NCBI GenBank assembly: GCA_028697885.1
Contig: JAQVER010000041.1
Span: 1-34,593, forward strand
Source: Desulfocapsaceae bacterium
GTDB taxonomy: Bacteria > Desulfobacterota > Desulfobulbia > Desulfobulbales > Desulfocapsaceae
Length of the DNA stretch: 34,593 nt
Direction of reading: 5' to 3'
Below are positions 19,249-27,415 of this stretch, in pieces. The notes below the pieces were generated by a model, which saw only the letters and a list, made by a program, of their open reading frames with translations, had not been told where the DNA came from and did not search any database. The position numbers were made by a program, and so were the translations under genes. Numbering within the stretch: position 1 is the stretch's first letter; the number at the start of each line of letters is the position of its first letter.

Positions 19249-20619
19249 ATGACACCTGAAAATGAAACGGATTGCGGCCGGAACCTCTCTCAGCTGGAAC
19301 TGACCTTTCAACGACTCAAAACACCCCTTGATAAGTTTATCCATTATGATGCCGCCTCGGGCCTTTTACTTATGGGATGCGCCATTCTGGCTCTGATCCT
19401 GGCCAACACCTCCCTGGCCACCGCCTATGATCATATCCGCCATACCGTCATCACCCTGCAACTGGGTTCATTCACTTTAAGCCATACCCTCCATCATTGG
19501 ATCAATGACGGCCTGATGGCCCTCTTCTTTTTTCTGGTGGGACTGGAGATTAAACGGGAGATCCTGGTGGGCGAACTTGCCTGTCTGCGGCAGGCTCTCC
19601 TGCCCATTGGCGCAGCCTTAGGCGGCATGATCGTCCCGGCACTGTTCTATGCCGCCATTAATAAAGACGGCATTGGCGCGGGAGGCTGGGCCATTCCCAT
19701 GGCCACCGATATCGCCTTTGCCGTAGGCGCCCTTGTTCTCCTGGGCAAACGGGTACCCAAAGCCCTGTTTGGCTTTCTGCTGGCCCTGGCTATTGTTGAT
19801 GACCTTGGTGCCATACTGATCATTGCCTTCTTTTATACCAAGACCATTGACCAGAACATGCTTATCTGGGCAGCTTTTATTTTTTTCCTTCTGATCGGCT
19901 GTAATCGTGTGGGGATACGGAAACCACTCCCTTACTTTCTTTTGGGTGGTTTCCTCTGGCTTGCCCTTCTTTATTCAGGAATCCATGCCACCCTGGCGGG
20001 GGTACTCACTGCCCTGACCGTACCTGCAAGCCCCAGATGTCATCCTTCAAAATCTATTGAGATCATGTCCAACTTGCTCAGACGATTTGACAAGGTGCAC
20101 GAATCTGGCTGGACTATTGTGGGCAACACCAAAGCACAGGGAGTCCTGCAGAATCTGGAAGATTCCATCCACAATATGGCGTCTCCGCTCCAGCGTCTGG
20201 AGCTTCACCTCCATCCATGGAGCGCCTTTCTGATTATCCCACTTTTTGCCCTGGCCAATACGGGGATCCCCATAGAATTTTCCAGCCTGCCCACGACCCT
20301 TCTCCATCCTATAACTATGGGGGTTATGAGTGGTCTTGTGGCAGGAAAAGCTATCGGCGTCTTTACAAGTGTCTGGCTCCTGCAACAAACCAGGATCTCG
20401 CGCTTACCACCTGGTATAAACCTGCACCATATTGCCGGGATCTCACTCTTGGCCGGCATTGGATTCACCATGTCCATCTTTATCGGCGAACTCTCTTTTG
20501 CAGGTCAGGAAAACCTCCTGCTCCAGGCCAAAACAGGAATTCTGCTCGCCTCACTGCTGGCAGGCATCAGCGGATTTCTCTGGCTTTTCCTGACAGGCAG
20601 ACCAGCCCGGAATTTATAA
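19249..20619 (+). CDS. nhaA: Na+/H+ antiporter NhaA
   Basis: Inner-membrane antiporter that expels Na+ in exchange for protons. The 456-residue protein begins with a soluble segment (1-30) and then about 12 membrane segments. The ion-binding aspartates match E. coli D133, D163 and D164: Asp154 in PMATDIAFAVG and Asp184-Asp185 in LAIVDDLGAI. Other markers are FFFLVGLEIKREILVGEL and GIHATLAGVLTALTVP, and the late ILLASLLAG. A loop of about 100 residues between the two halves (roughly 265-325) makes it longer than the 388-residue E. coli protein, which is common in this phylum. The ATG at 19249 is preferred over a GTG at 19234. Confidence 0.95.
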   Translation: MTPENETDCGRNLSQLELTFQRLKTPLDKFIHYDAASGLLLMGCAILALILANTSLATAYDHIRHTVITLQLGSFTLSHTLHHWINDGLMALFFFLVGLEIKREILVGELACLRQALLPIGAALGGMIVPALFYAAINKDGIGAGGWAIPMATDIAFAVGALVLLGKRVPKALFGFLLALAIVDDLGAILIIAFFYTKTIDQNMLIWAAFIFFLLIGCNRVGIRKPLPYFLLGGFLWLALLYSGIHATLAGVLTALTVPASPRCHPSKSIEIMSNLLRRFDKVHESGWTIVGNTKAQGVLQNLEDSIHNMASPLQRLELHLHPWSAFLIIPLFALANTGIPIEFSSLPTTLLHPITMGVMSGLVAGKAIGVFTSVWLLQQTRISRLPPGINLHHIAGISLLAGIGFTMSIFIGELSFAGQENLLLQAKTGILLASLLAGISGFLWLFLTGRPARNL

Positions 20620-20639
20620 TCCATCACTCTAAAATCACC

Positions 20640-20669
20640 TTGACTTTCCACCGTACAAAAAAATATACT
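20640..20669 (+). promoter_or_regulatory. Sigma-70-type promoter of the beta-barrel gene
   Basis: TTGACT (20640-20645), 18-base spacer, TATACT (20664-20669), just after nhaA. The predicted start near 20676 leaves a leader of about 180 bases before the ATG at 20859. A 21-base palindrome begins about four bases after the predicted start. Confidence 0.68.
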
Positions 20670-20679
20670 GAATCAATAA

Positions 20680-20700
20680 GATGAATGATAATTATTCATC
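20680..20700. promoter_or_regulatory. 21-base palindrome resembling a Fur box, overlapping the start region of the beta-barrel transcript
   Basis: GATGAAT (20680-20686) and ATTCATC (20694-20700) are exact complements, and nine of ten positions pair around a central A. The core AATGATAATTATT resembles the Fur consensus GATAATGATAATCATTATC at 12 of 19 positions. A repressor bound here would cover the initial transcribed region of the promoter at 20640-20669. Regulator identity is inference. Confidence 0.55.
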
Positions 20701-20858
20701 ATGAAACGACAGTGCCAATCCAGCTCCAGACTTCATCCTCAAAATTCATCTCATTTTTGGAATATTTCAGTAAGAACTCTATCCGTTACAACAAAAAGGG
20801 CGGCCTGAATCTGCTTGACTCAGACCTTTGATTTAACCATCAACAGGAGAAGAGAAAA

Positions 20859-21818
20859 ATGAGAAAAACATTCACGACAACCGTTTGCAGGACGGGACTT
20901 CTAGTCTGCACCGTACTTTCCGCCCCACAGATAGGATCAGCTGCAGATTTTGACAGCTTCAGCATGCCGATAAGCAATCCTGTCTATAATGGCGATGCCC
21001 GGAATGTAACCATGGTCAGGCCTATCATGCTTACTCAGTCCCTGCCGAACCAGATCAGTGTGAATATCGGCGGCGTCGAAAGCAAAGTAGATCTGGGCGG
21101 CACAGTCCAGGGGGCAGCCTTACAGTTCAGTTATGCCTTTAATGAACGATTTTCTCTCGTTGCCGTAAAAGATGGATATATGGACTGCGATCCAGACAAC
21201 ACGCTTTCAGATCACAGCGGTTGGATAGATATTGCTGCCGGGCTCCAGTACTCCTTTCTCTATGATCCTGCCCAGAATTTTATCATGACAGGCCGTCTGG
21301 TCTATGAATCCACCAGTGGCGATCACGAGGTCTATCAGGGAAATGGTAACGGTAATCTTGCCCCAGCTATTCTCTTTCTCAAAGGATGGGACAAGCTACA
21401 GTTCTCCGGCACTGTCGGCTTTGTTCTCCCCTTCGACAATGATGAAGAAAACACCTTGTTCTATGATTCATGGAATGTGGGCTATGCGCTAACCGACTGG
21501 TTCAAACCCATGATCGAACTAAACCATTTTCATGTTCTGAGCTCGGGAAACAGAAATCTCAATGATTATGCAAACAGCCATGAAGAGGGCGACCTGGTAG
21601 CCGCAATCACCAGCTTTAATCCCTGCGACATCATCAACCTTGGCGGAGAGCACAATGGTGACAATACCAACCTGGTAACTATGGCTTTCGGTTCTCGTTT
21701 CCGTATCAACAAATGGATCGATATCGGCGCTGCCTATGAAATTCCCTTGACCAACAGCGATGAAACATTATTGAAAGACAGAATTCTGGTAGATGCCATG
21801 TTCACCATGACTTTTTAA
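20859..21818 (+). CDS. Predicted outer-membrane beta-barrel protein of unknown function
   Basis: A 319-residue exported protein. A signal peptide covers about residues 1-28 (basic start MRKTFTTTVCR, hydrophobic core, GSAA). The rest alternates aromatic and polar residues in amphipathic strands (ALQFSYAFNERFSLVAVKDG, WIDIAAGLQYSFLYD, KLQFSGTVGFVLPF, NVGYALTDWFKPMIELNHF, WIDIGAAYEIPL) and ends MFTMTF with a C-terminal Phe, the usual signal for outer-membrane insertion. It may belong near the transporter/phenol-degradation-type outer-membrane families, but I do not recognise a specific one. The start follows AGGAG. It has its own promoter and palindrome, and a strong hairpin after it. A metal-regulated porin is a reasonable guess, not shown. 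Confidence 0.8.
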   Translation: MRKTFTTTVCRTGLLVCTVLSAPQIGSAADFDSFSMPISNPVYNGDARNVTMVRPIMLTQSLPNQISVNIGGVESKVDLGGTVQGAALQFSYAFNERFSLVAVKDGYMDCDPDNTLSDHSGWIDIAAGLQYSFLYDPAQNFIMTGRLVYESTSGDHEVYQGNGNGNLAPAILFLKGWDKLQFSGTVGFVLPFDNDEENTLFYDSWNVGYALTDWFKPMIELNHFHVLSSGNRNLNDYANSHEEGDLVAAITSFNPCDIINLGGEHNGDNTNLVTMAFGSRFRINKWIDIGAAYEIPLTNSDETLLKDRILVDAMFTMTF

Positions 21819-21846
21819 ACATATCTTTCTACACAGACAGAACACA

Positions 21847-21879
21847 ACAGGGGGAATGGATTCGTACCATTCCCCCTGT
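21847..21879 (+). terminator. Strong hairpin after the beta-barrel gene
   Basis: Perfect 13-base stem: ACAGGGGGAATGG (21847-21859) and CCATTCCCCCTGT (21867-21879) around a seven-base loop. It starts 29 bases after the stop codon. The following sequence has only a short broken T-run, so Rho-independent termination is likely but not textbook; it may mainly protect the mRNA 3' end. Confidence 0.7.
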
Positions 21880-22171
21880 ACATTTCAATGTAATGCCGGC
21901 ACCAATCCCCGGAAAAATCTCCTTTCACAAAATCCTGGACCCGCTCCTCATTGATCCCATAACTCACCGCTCCACATCTTAACCTCGTCCAGAGATAAAG
22001 AACGTACAGCTCAGCAGGGTACTGCTATTAAATTGTAGTCACGTTAAAAATAAGCACTCATTTTGACCTTATATCTTCTCTCTCAAGAATACTTGTGGGA
22101 TATCGTCTAAAATTGTATAGTGGCTGACCTTAATAATGAATAATAATTCTCTCACAAACCAACAGGACACC
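21880..22171. other. Intergenic region before the rhamnose operon
   Basis: It contains the rfbA promoter at its right end. On the minus strand a frame is open for about 70 codons (22024 down to 21815, running through the hairpin), without an ATG and without a family I recognise. I see no certain gene. Confidence 0.4.
22093..22121 (+). promoter_or_regulatory. Sigma-70-type promoter of rfbACDB
   Basis: TTGTGG (22093-22098), 17-base spacer, TATAGT (22116-22121), giving a start near 22128 and a leader of about 44 bases before the rfbA ATG. Good -10, partial -35. Confidence 0.5.
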
Positions 22172-23053
22172 ATGCGCAAAGGTATCATACTGGCCGGCGG
22201 TTCCGGCACCAGACTGCACCCCCTGACCCATTCCGTGAGCAAACAGCTCATGCCGGTCTATGACAAGCCGATGATCTACTACCCTCTCTCCACCCTGATG
22301 CTGACAGGGATCCGGGAGATTCTCATCATCACCACCCCGGCAGACATGCTCCTGTTCAAAAACCTGTTAGGCGATGGCAGTCACTGGGGTCTTAAACTGA
22401 GTTACGCGGTGCAGCCAAGCCCGGATGGCCTAGCCCAGGCCTTTCTGATTGGAGAGGATTCCATCGGTGACAGTCCGGTCACCCTTATCCTGGGCGACAA
22501 CATCTTTCATGCCGAAGGGCTTTCTGAAAAACTGCAGCATGTCAGTCAACAGCAACATGGGGCCACAGTTTTCGGCTATTATGTGCAACGACCTGAACGC
22601 TACGGCGTTGTGGTCTTTGACAAGGACGGCAAGGTCATTGACCTGGAAGAAAAACCGGCCCGGCCCAAATCATTCTACGCCGTCACCGGACTCTATTTTT
22701 ATGACAATGAGGTGGTGGAGATTGCTAAGACAATCCGTCCGTCAGAACGCGGTGAACTGGAGATCACCGATGTCAATCGGGAATATCTCAGACGGGGCAC
22801 ATTGCAGGTAGAGATCCTCAGCCGCGGCACGGCGTGGTTGGACACCGGCACCCACGCCTCTCTCCTTGATGCTGCCAATTTTGTCCGAGTCATTGAGGAT
22901 CGGCAGGGCTTGAAGATCGCCTGTCCTGAAGAGATTGCCTTCCGCATGGGATACATTTCCCTGAAAGACCTGGAGGCCTTGGCCGCTCCCTTATCCAAAA
23001 ACGGCTATGGCGCCTATTTGCACTCGATCTGCCAAATGGAGGGTCGGTCATGA
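22172..23053 (+). CDS. rfbA: Glucose-1-phosphate thymidylyltransferase
   Basis: First step of dTDP-L-rhamnose synthesis: glucose-1-phosphate plus dTTP gives dTDP-glucose. From the ATG at 22172 the protein has 293 residues, the standard length, and opens [19 protein letters not shown] with the nucleotidyl-transfer signature, followed by [50 protein letters not shown] and the late [19 protein letters not shown] precedes this start; an in-frame ATG at 22136 would add 12 unlike residues. The stop overlaps rfbC (ATGA). Identification is firm. Confidence 0.96.
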   Translation: MRKGIILAGGSGTRLHPLTHSVSKQLMPVYDKPMIYYPLSTLMLTGIREILIITTPADMLLFKNLLGDGSHWGLKLSYAVQPSPDGLAQAFLIGEDSIGDSPVTLILGDNIFHAEGLSEKLQHVSQQQHGATVFGYYVQRPERYGVVVFDKDGKVIDLEEKPARPKSFYAVTGLYFYDNEVVEIAKTIRPSERGELEITDVNREYLRRGTLQVEILSRGTAWLDTGTHASLLDAANFVRVIEDRQGLKIACPEEIAFRMGYISLKDLEALAAPLSKNGYGAYLHSICQMEGRS

Positions 23054-23616
23054 AGGTGATCGAGACTCCACTGGCAGGCCTGCTGATCATTGAGCCCAAG
23101 ATCTTTGGTGACGAACGGGGATTTTTTTTAGAGACCTGGTCACAAAAACGGTACATGGAAGCCGGGATCAATGTTGATTTTGTTCAGGACAATCTTTCCT
23201 TCTCCATGCGCGGAGTCCTGCGTGGACTGCACTTCCAGAACCCTCAGGCCCAAGGGAAACTGGTCTATGTACTTCAGGGAGAAGTCTTTGATGTGGCAGT
23301 AGATATCCGTAAAGGCTCGCCGACCTTTGGCCGTTGGCACGGTGTTATCCTTTCCGGTGAGAACAAACGCCAGTTCTGGGTACCTGCCGGCTTTGCTCAT
23401 GGCTTCTGTGTGACCAGCGAAACCGCACTTTTTGCCTATAAATGCACGGAATTGTATGCTCCCCAATATGAAAAATCAATCCGCTGGGATGACCCCTCCC
23501 TGGCCATCAACTGGCCGGTAAGCGAACCGCAGGTCTCGGATAAAGACCGCCTGGCTCCGCTGCTGGCAGACATTGATCCAGCCAGTTTTTGTCTCTTTAC
23601 CGGCACTGGTAAATGA
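23050..23616 (+). CDS. rfbC: dTDP-4-dehydrorhamnose 3,5-epimerase
   Basis: Epimerises dTDP-4-keto-6-deoxyglucose at C3 and C5. The 188-residue cupin protein has the family run: [35 protein letters not shown] with the catalytic His, [57 protein letters not shown]. It overlaps rfbA by four bases at its start and rfbD at its end, so the three genes are translationally coupled. Confidence 0.96.
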   Translation: MKVIETPLAGLLIIEPKIFGDERGFFLETWSQKRYMEAGINVDFVQDNLSFSMRGVLRGLHFQNPQAQGKLVYVLQGEVFDVAVDIRKGSPTFGRWHGVILSGENKRQFWVPAGFAHGFCVTSETALFAYKCTELYAPQYEKSIRWDDPSLAINWPVSEPQVSDKDRLAPLLADIDPASFCLFTGTGK

Positions 23617-24512
23617 TGAAACATAATTCTCCCATCCTGCTCACCGGGGCCAATGGCCAGGTCGGATACGAGGTAACTCGTCTGGCCAGTGAAAGGGGCT
23701 ATGCCCTGATAGCTTTGACCCGGCAGCAACTCGATATTGGCGATGGCAAAGCGGTAGAACAGATCGTCAGCCAGTTACACCCCTCCCTTGTCATCAACGC
23801 TGCAGCCTACACGGCCGTGGATAAGGCCGAACAGGAAATCGAGGCTGCAATGCGGACCAACCGGCAGGGGCCGGCCAATCTGGCAACTAGCTGCCAAATT
23901 CACCAGATCCCCCTGATCCACCTCTCCACCGATTATGTCTTTGACGGCAATAGATCCGGGGCCTATAAGGAAGATGATCCGGTTGCCCCCACCGGCATCT
24001 ACGGCCAAAGTAAATGGGAGGGAGAAGAGGAGGTGCGTACCCGCCTGAAACAATATCTGATCATCCGGGTCAGCTGGGTCTTCGGGCCGCACGGCAACAA
24101 CTTTGTCAAGACCATGCTCCGACTGGCAGCTGAACGTGACGAACTGCGGGTGGTGGCGGATCAGCACGGATGTCCAACCTGTGCCACCCATATTGCCAAG
24201 GCCTTGCTGAGCCTGGCAGGTAAAATCAAGGAAGGAATTGATGATATTTCCTGGGGCACCTATCATTTTTGCGGCCTACCGGAGACCACCTGGCACGGAT
24301 TTGCAGAGACCATCATCAAAGAGGCCTGCAATATTGGCCTTCTTGATCATGTAATACCGATACATCCCATCACCACCAGTGAATATCCGACTCCCGCGCG
24401 GCGTCCCCAAAATTCCGCCCTTGATTGCCATAAAATCATGAACACCTTTGGCATGAAACTTCCCAATTGGCAGGAAGGATTAACCTCCATGTTAGAAACA
24501 GTTACGAAATAA
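23613..24512 (+). CDS. rfbD: dTDP-4-dehydrorhamnose reductase
   Basis: Last step: reduces the 4-keto group to give dTDP-L-rhamnose. The 299-residue extended SDR has LLTGANGQVGYEVTRLA (NADPH motif), NAAAYTAVDKAEQEIEAA, LSTDYVFDG, the Tyr/Lys pair in GIYGQSKWEGEE, RVSWVFGPHGNNFV, and the late PTPARRPQNSALD. The start is ATG ATG overlapping the rfbC stop; the second ATG at 23616 is equally possible. Confidence 0.95.
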   Translation: MMKHNSPILLTGANGQVGYEVTRLASERGYALIALTRQQLDIGDGKAVEQIVSQLHPSLVINAAAYTAVDKAEQEIEAAMRTNRQGPANLATSCQIHQIPLIHLSTDYVFDGNRSGAYKEDDPVAPTGIYGQSKWEGEEEVRTRLKQYLIIRVSWVFGPHGNNFVKTMLRLAAERDELRVVADQHGCPTCATHIAKALLSLAGKIKEGIDDISWGTYHFCGLPETTWHGFAETIIKEACNIGLLDHVIPIHPITTSEYPTPARRPQNSALDCHKIMNTFGMKLPNWQEGLTSMLETVTK

Positions 24513-24628
24513 CCATTAACGTTCTATCCATTTCATTACAGCCTCTTATGCCGTTCACGGTGTTTTCATATTACGATTATTTTTCAACAAGGGCCTGGCC
24601 CTGATCAAACAAGAAAAAAGGAAATAAA

Positions 24629-25750
24629 ATGCTTTACCAGCCTAAAAAAATCCTGGTAACCGGTGGTGCTGGTTTTATCGGTGCCAATTTTGTCCACTTC
24701 TGGCTGAAAAATCACCCGAACAGCCGGATAGTGGTTCTGGACGCCCTGACCTATGCGGGCAACCGGGCCAACCTGGTCGCCGTTGAAAGCCAGGAAAACT
24801 TCCGTTTTATCCATGGCGATATCAGGGATTTCGATCTGGTGCTCAGCTTGCTGCAGGAAGAAGAGATTGACACCATTGTCCATTTTGCCGCCGAATCCCA
24901 TGTGGATCGTTCCATCCATGGTCCGGACGAGTTTATCGACACCAATGTCATCGGCACCCATGTCCTGCTTAAAGCGGCCAAGAAAGTTTGGCTGGACAAT
25001 CTTCAAACACCCAGGCCGCACCGCTTTCATCATGTCTCCACCGATGAGGTGTATGGCACCTTGCGACCTGAAGAACCGCCGTTTAGCGAAAGCAACCAAT
25101 ATGCACCCAATTCGCCCTACGCCGCATCCAAGGCCTCTTCCGATCATCTGGTACGGGCCTATCATGAGACCTATGGCCTGCAGGTAACAACCAGCAACTG
25201 TTCCAATAATTATGGCCCGTACCAATTCCCGGAAAAACTGATTCCCCTGGTCATCAGCAATATCCTCGACGGCCGCCCTCTGCCCATATACGGTGATGGA
25301 CTGCAGATCCGCGACTGGCTTTATGTGGATGATCACAACCGGGGTATTGATCTGGTTATCCACCAGGGAAAGATTGGCGAGACCTATAATATCGGCGGCA
25401 ACAACGAGTGGACCAATATTGAGATCGTCAAATTGATCTGTCGTCTCTTGGATGAGAAATTTGCCACTAACGAAGAAATGAAGAAAAGGTTTCCCTACGC
25501 CCCGCAGGTCTCGGGCTCCATGGCTGAAAGCTTGATCACCCATGTCACCGACCGGCTTGGCCACGATCGCCGCTATGCCATCGATGCCGGTAAAATCACC
25601 AAAGAACTGGGCTATTGTCCGCAGGAATCCTTTGAAACCGGTATTCGTAAGACCCTGGACTGGTATCTGGATAATGAAGGCTGGTGGCGGGCAGTTATGG
25701 ATGGCAGCTATCGAAAATGGGTGGAGCTGAACTATAGCCAGAACACTTAG
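24629..25750 (+). CDS. rfbB: dTDP-glucose 4,6-dehydratase
   Basis: Second step of the pathway: dehydrates dTDP-glucose. The 373-residue SDR has VTGGAGFIGANFVHFWL, DALTYAGNRANL, FAAESHVDRSIHGPDEFI, HVSTDEVYGTL with the Thr-Asp-Glu active-site triplet, the catalytic Tyr/Lys in SPYAASKASSDHLVRA, NCSNNYGPYQFPEKLIPL and GDGLQIRDWLYVDDH. AAGGA precedes the ATG. It comes after a 116-base gap behind rfbD, so the order is A-C-D-B rather than the enterobacterial B-D-A-C. Its stop overlaps the stop of the convergent O-antigen ligase-like gene. Confidence 0.96.
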   Translation: MLYQPKKILVTGGAGFIGANFVHFWLKNHPNSRIVVLDALTYAGNRANLVAVESQENFRFIHGDIRDFDLVLSLLQEEEIDTIVHFAAESHVDRSIHGPDEFIDTNVIGTHVLLKAAKKVWLDNLQTPRPHRFHHVSTDEVYGTLRPEEPPFSESNQYAPNSPYAASKASSDHLVRAYHETYGLQVTTSNCSNNYGPYQFPEKLIPLVISNILDGRPLPIYGDGLQIRDWLYVDDHNRGIDLVIHQGKIGETYNIGGNNEWTNIEIVKLICRLLDEKFATNEEMKKRFPYAPQVSGSMAESLITHVTDRLGHDRRYAIDAGKITKELGYCPQESFETGIRKTLDWYLDNEGWWRAVMDGSYRKWVELNYSQNT

Positions 25751-26955
25751 ATCCGCGTTTCCGCAGACTCATTTCGCATATAGAGCACCGCGCTGAAAAG
25801 CGAGAAAAGAAATCCTGTCTGCGCAATGATCAGATAGGATTCGGTGAACATGATGGTCAGGAAAAAAAGGGGAAAGGCCAGACGGATCCGCTCCCAGCCG
25901 TCTGACAAAACAAAAGCCTGACGAATCTGGATTACAAAGATGCCAACCAGGGCAGCCAGGCCCAGTAGTCCCAGTTGACACAGGACAAAAACATACTGGT
26001 TATGAGGATTATCGGTTGCCCCCATCAGCGGCGATTGGAGTTTATTGACCTCGGCATAGGCCGACGGAAAATCACCCGTCCCTACCCCCAGCCATGGATT
26101 CTTTTTTATGATCTCCCAGGAATTCTGCCAGAAGAGCAGCCGTAAGCCCACAGAGGTATTAGGATTGCTCTTAAACTGCTGCACCTCGGAACAGGCCCGA
26201 TCTACCCGCCCATGAAAGACAGGGCTGAACTGATAGCCGGCAGTAAAGATTGCCGGAAGCAGAAAGATCATGATCAGCCCGGCGCGCAAAATATTTTTTC
26301 TGAAGATCTGCAGAAAAAGTAGACTCAGCAGGACAAAAAATACAATCTGACCGCCCCGCCCTTCCGTAATAAACATGTTGAATATCATCAGAAAAGCCAA
26401 ACCGGCCAAGGGCCAACGCAGGGCCGATCTGATCTTACCCCATACCAGCTCGTGACAGAGGAGATAAATGGCAAAGGCCAGCATGGGATTGTAGATGACA
26501 TGAAAGGTACCCCGGGTGAGATGTTGTGTCGTGATATCCGCATAATGCAAAAGACCGAACCAGGCCATATAGGTCATGGTCATGGCAATAGTCATCCCTG
26601 CTAGAAAAAAACCTGTATACACCCGTCGCATCTCCCAGCGAGCAGTCGTCAAAAACACAGGCAAAAGGATAATTTTCCAGTATTTTTTCAGGACATCAAG
26701 GCCATTTGCCAGATCTTCAGTCCAGAACAGGCCGATCACGTAGAGGGCAAGATACAAAAGAACCGCCATGGCAATCGGGTTTGTGGAGATCAGCCGTAAC
26801 TTTTCCCGGTAGCCTCCTTCAACAAGCCAGACAACCAGTATCAAGATGGCCACTATCGAAAGGGCAGAGGTGGAAAGCGGCAGCACCAAAGCCATAATGG
26901 CCAGAAGCCATGCGTTCAGACGCCCTGCATTCTGTTGAAGAGTTCTATGATTCAT
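25747..26955 (-). CDS. O-antigen ligase/polymerase-like membrane protein (Wzy_C/WaaL family)
   Basis: Likely joins O-antigen to lipid A-core in the periplasm, or polymerises it. From the ATG at 26955 the protein has 402 residues and about ten to twelve membrane segments. The large periplasmic loop has the family markers SVGLRLLFWQNSWEIIKKNPWLGVGTGDF and the conserved His318 in DNPHNQYV; an earlier EGRGG segment also fits. Upstream in-frame starts (to 27039) add up to 28 residues. It converges with rfbB, sharing four bases at the stops, and its neighbours make LPS sugars, which supports ligase. WaaL and Wzy cannot be separated with certainty from sequence alone. Confidence 0.85.
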   Translation of the reverse strand: MNHRTLQQNAGRLNAWLLAIMALVLPLSTSALSIVAILILVVWLVEGGYREKLRLISTNPIAMAVLLYLALYVIGLFWTEDLANGLDVLKKYWKIILLPVFLTTARWEMRRVYTGFFLAGMTIAMTMTYMAWFGLLHYADITTQHLTRGTFHVIYNPMLAFAIYLLCHELVWGKIRSALRWPLAGLAFLMIFNMFITEGRGGQIVFFVLLSLLFLQIFRKNILRAGLIMIFLLPAIFTAGYQFSPVFHGRVDRACSEVQQFKSNPNTSVGLRLLFWQNSWEIIKKNPWLGVGTGDFPSAYAEVNKLQSPLMGATDNPHNQYVFVLCQLGLLGLAALVGIFVIQIRQAFVLSDGWERIRLAFPLFFLTIMFTESYLIIAQTGFLFSLFSAVLYMRNESAETRI

Positions 26956-27132
26956 GATGTTCGTTTCGTAGCAAATACCATGATAAAAGACAAGGCCTAA
27001 ATCGAAACTCATTCCAGCATATAAGGCGGTCATTGCCATACCCTTGCTCTTGATTATTCATCCACGGTCCATGCGTTAAAAAAGATCATCCTGTTTTTCT
27101 TTTGCCAACCCTGTTTTTTTGTGTAAAAGTAA

Positions 27133-27162
27133 AAAATCACTTGCTATGAAGCTCGTGATTTT
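27133..27162. repeat. Inverted repeat upstream of the ferredoxin gene
   Basis: Perfect 8-base arms AAAATCAC (27133-27140) and GTGATTTT (27155-27162) around 14 bases. It lies 55 bases before the ferredoxin start and between two divergent genes. It could be an operator or a hairpin in a leader; the spacing does not show which. Confidence 0.4.
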
Positions 27163-27216
27163 AACTGTTGCTGGTTGAAAATAACCTTCTAAAGAGTAAA
27201 CCTAAGGAGCATTATC

Positions 27217-27402
27217 ATGTGGGAAGTCATTGTTGATAAAGATAAATGTCAGGGAAGCGAAGAGTGTATCAGTGCCTGTCCGTCAGCCGTCTATGAGCTG
27301 ATTAACGGCAAGGCAGAACCAGTGAATGCCGACGAATGTATCGGCTGTGAGACCTGTGTTGAGGTCTGTCCCAATGGGGCCTGTACCGTTACCGAGATTT
27401 AA
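27217..27402 (+). CDS. Small dicluster ferredoxin with seven cluster-type cysteines (Ser at one ligand position)
   Basis: A 61-residue cytoplasmic electron carrier. The second motif is complete: Cys41, Cys44, Cys47, Cys51-Pro. The first motif reads Cys11-x2-Ser14-x2-Cys17-x3-Cys21-Pro, with Ser where the second cluster cysteine normally is. An eighth Cys at 56 lies outside the motifs. This matches, position for position as I recall it, Desulfovibrio africanus ferredoxin III, in which Asp14 occupies the same place and the site holds a [3Fe-4S] cluster that converts to [4Fe-4S]. A 7Fe/8Fe ferredoxin is therefore likely. AAGGAG stands eight bases before the ATG. It is followed 13 bases later by rsmE, probably on one transcript. 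Confidence 0.93.
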   Translation: MWEVIVDKDKCQGSEECISACPSAVYELINGKAEPVNADECIGCETCVEVCPNGACTVTEI

Positions 27403-27415
27403 CCCTTATTTTTTA

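Noticed and set aside
24591..24601. GGGCC-T-GGCCC palindrome before rfbB
   Set aside because: One-base centre cannot form an RNA hairpin and no known operator matches; treated as chance.
24605..25564. Minus-strand frame of 319 codons opposite rfbB
   Set aside because: rfbB on the plus strand has all family motifs; the opposite frame is a by-product of its codon bias.
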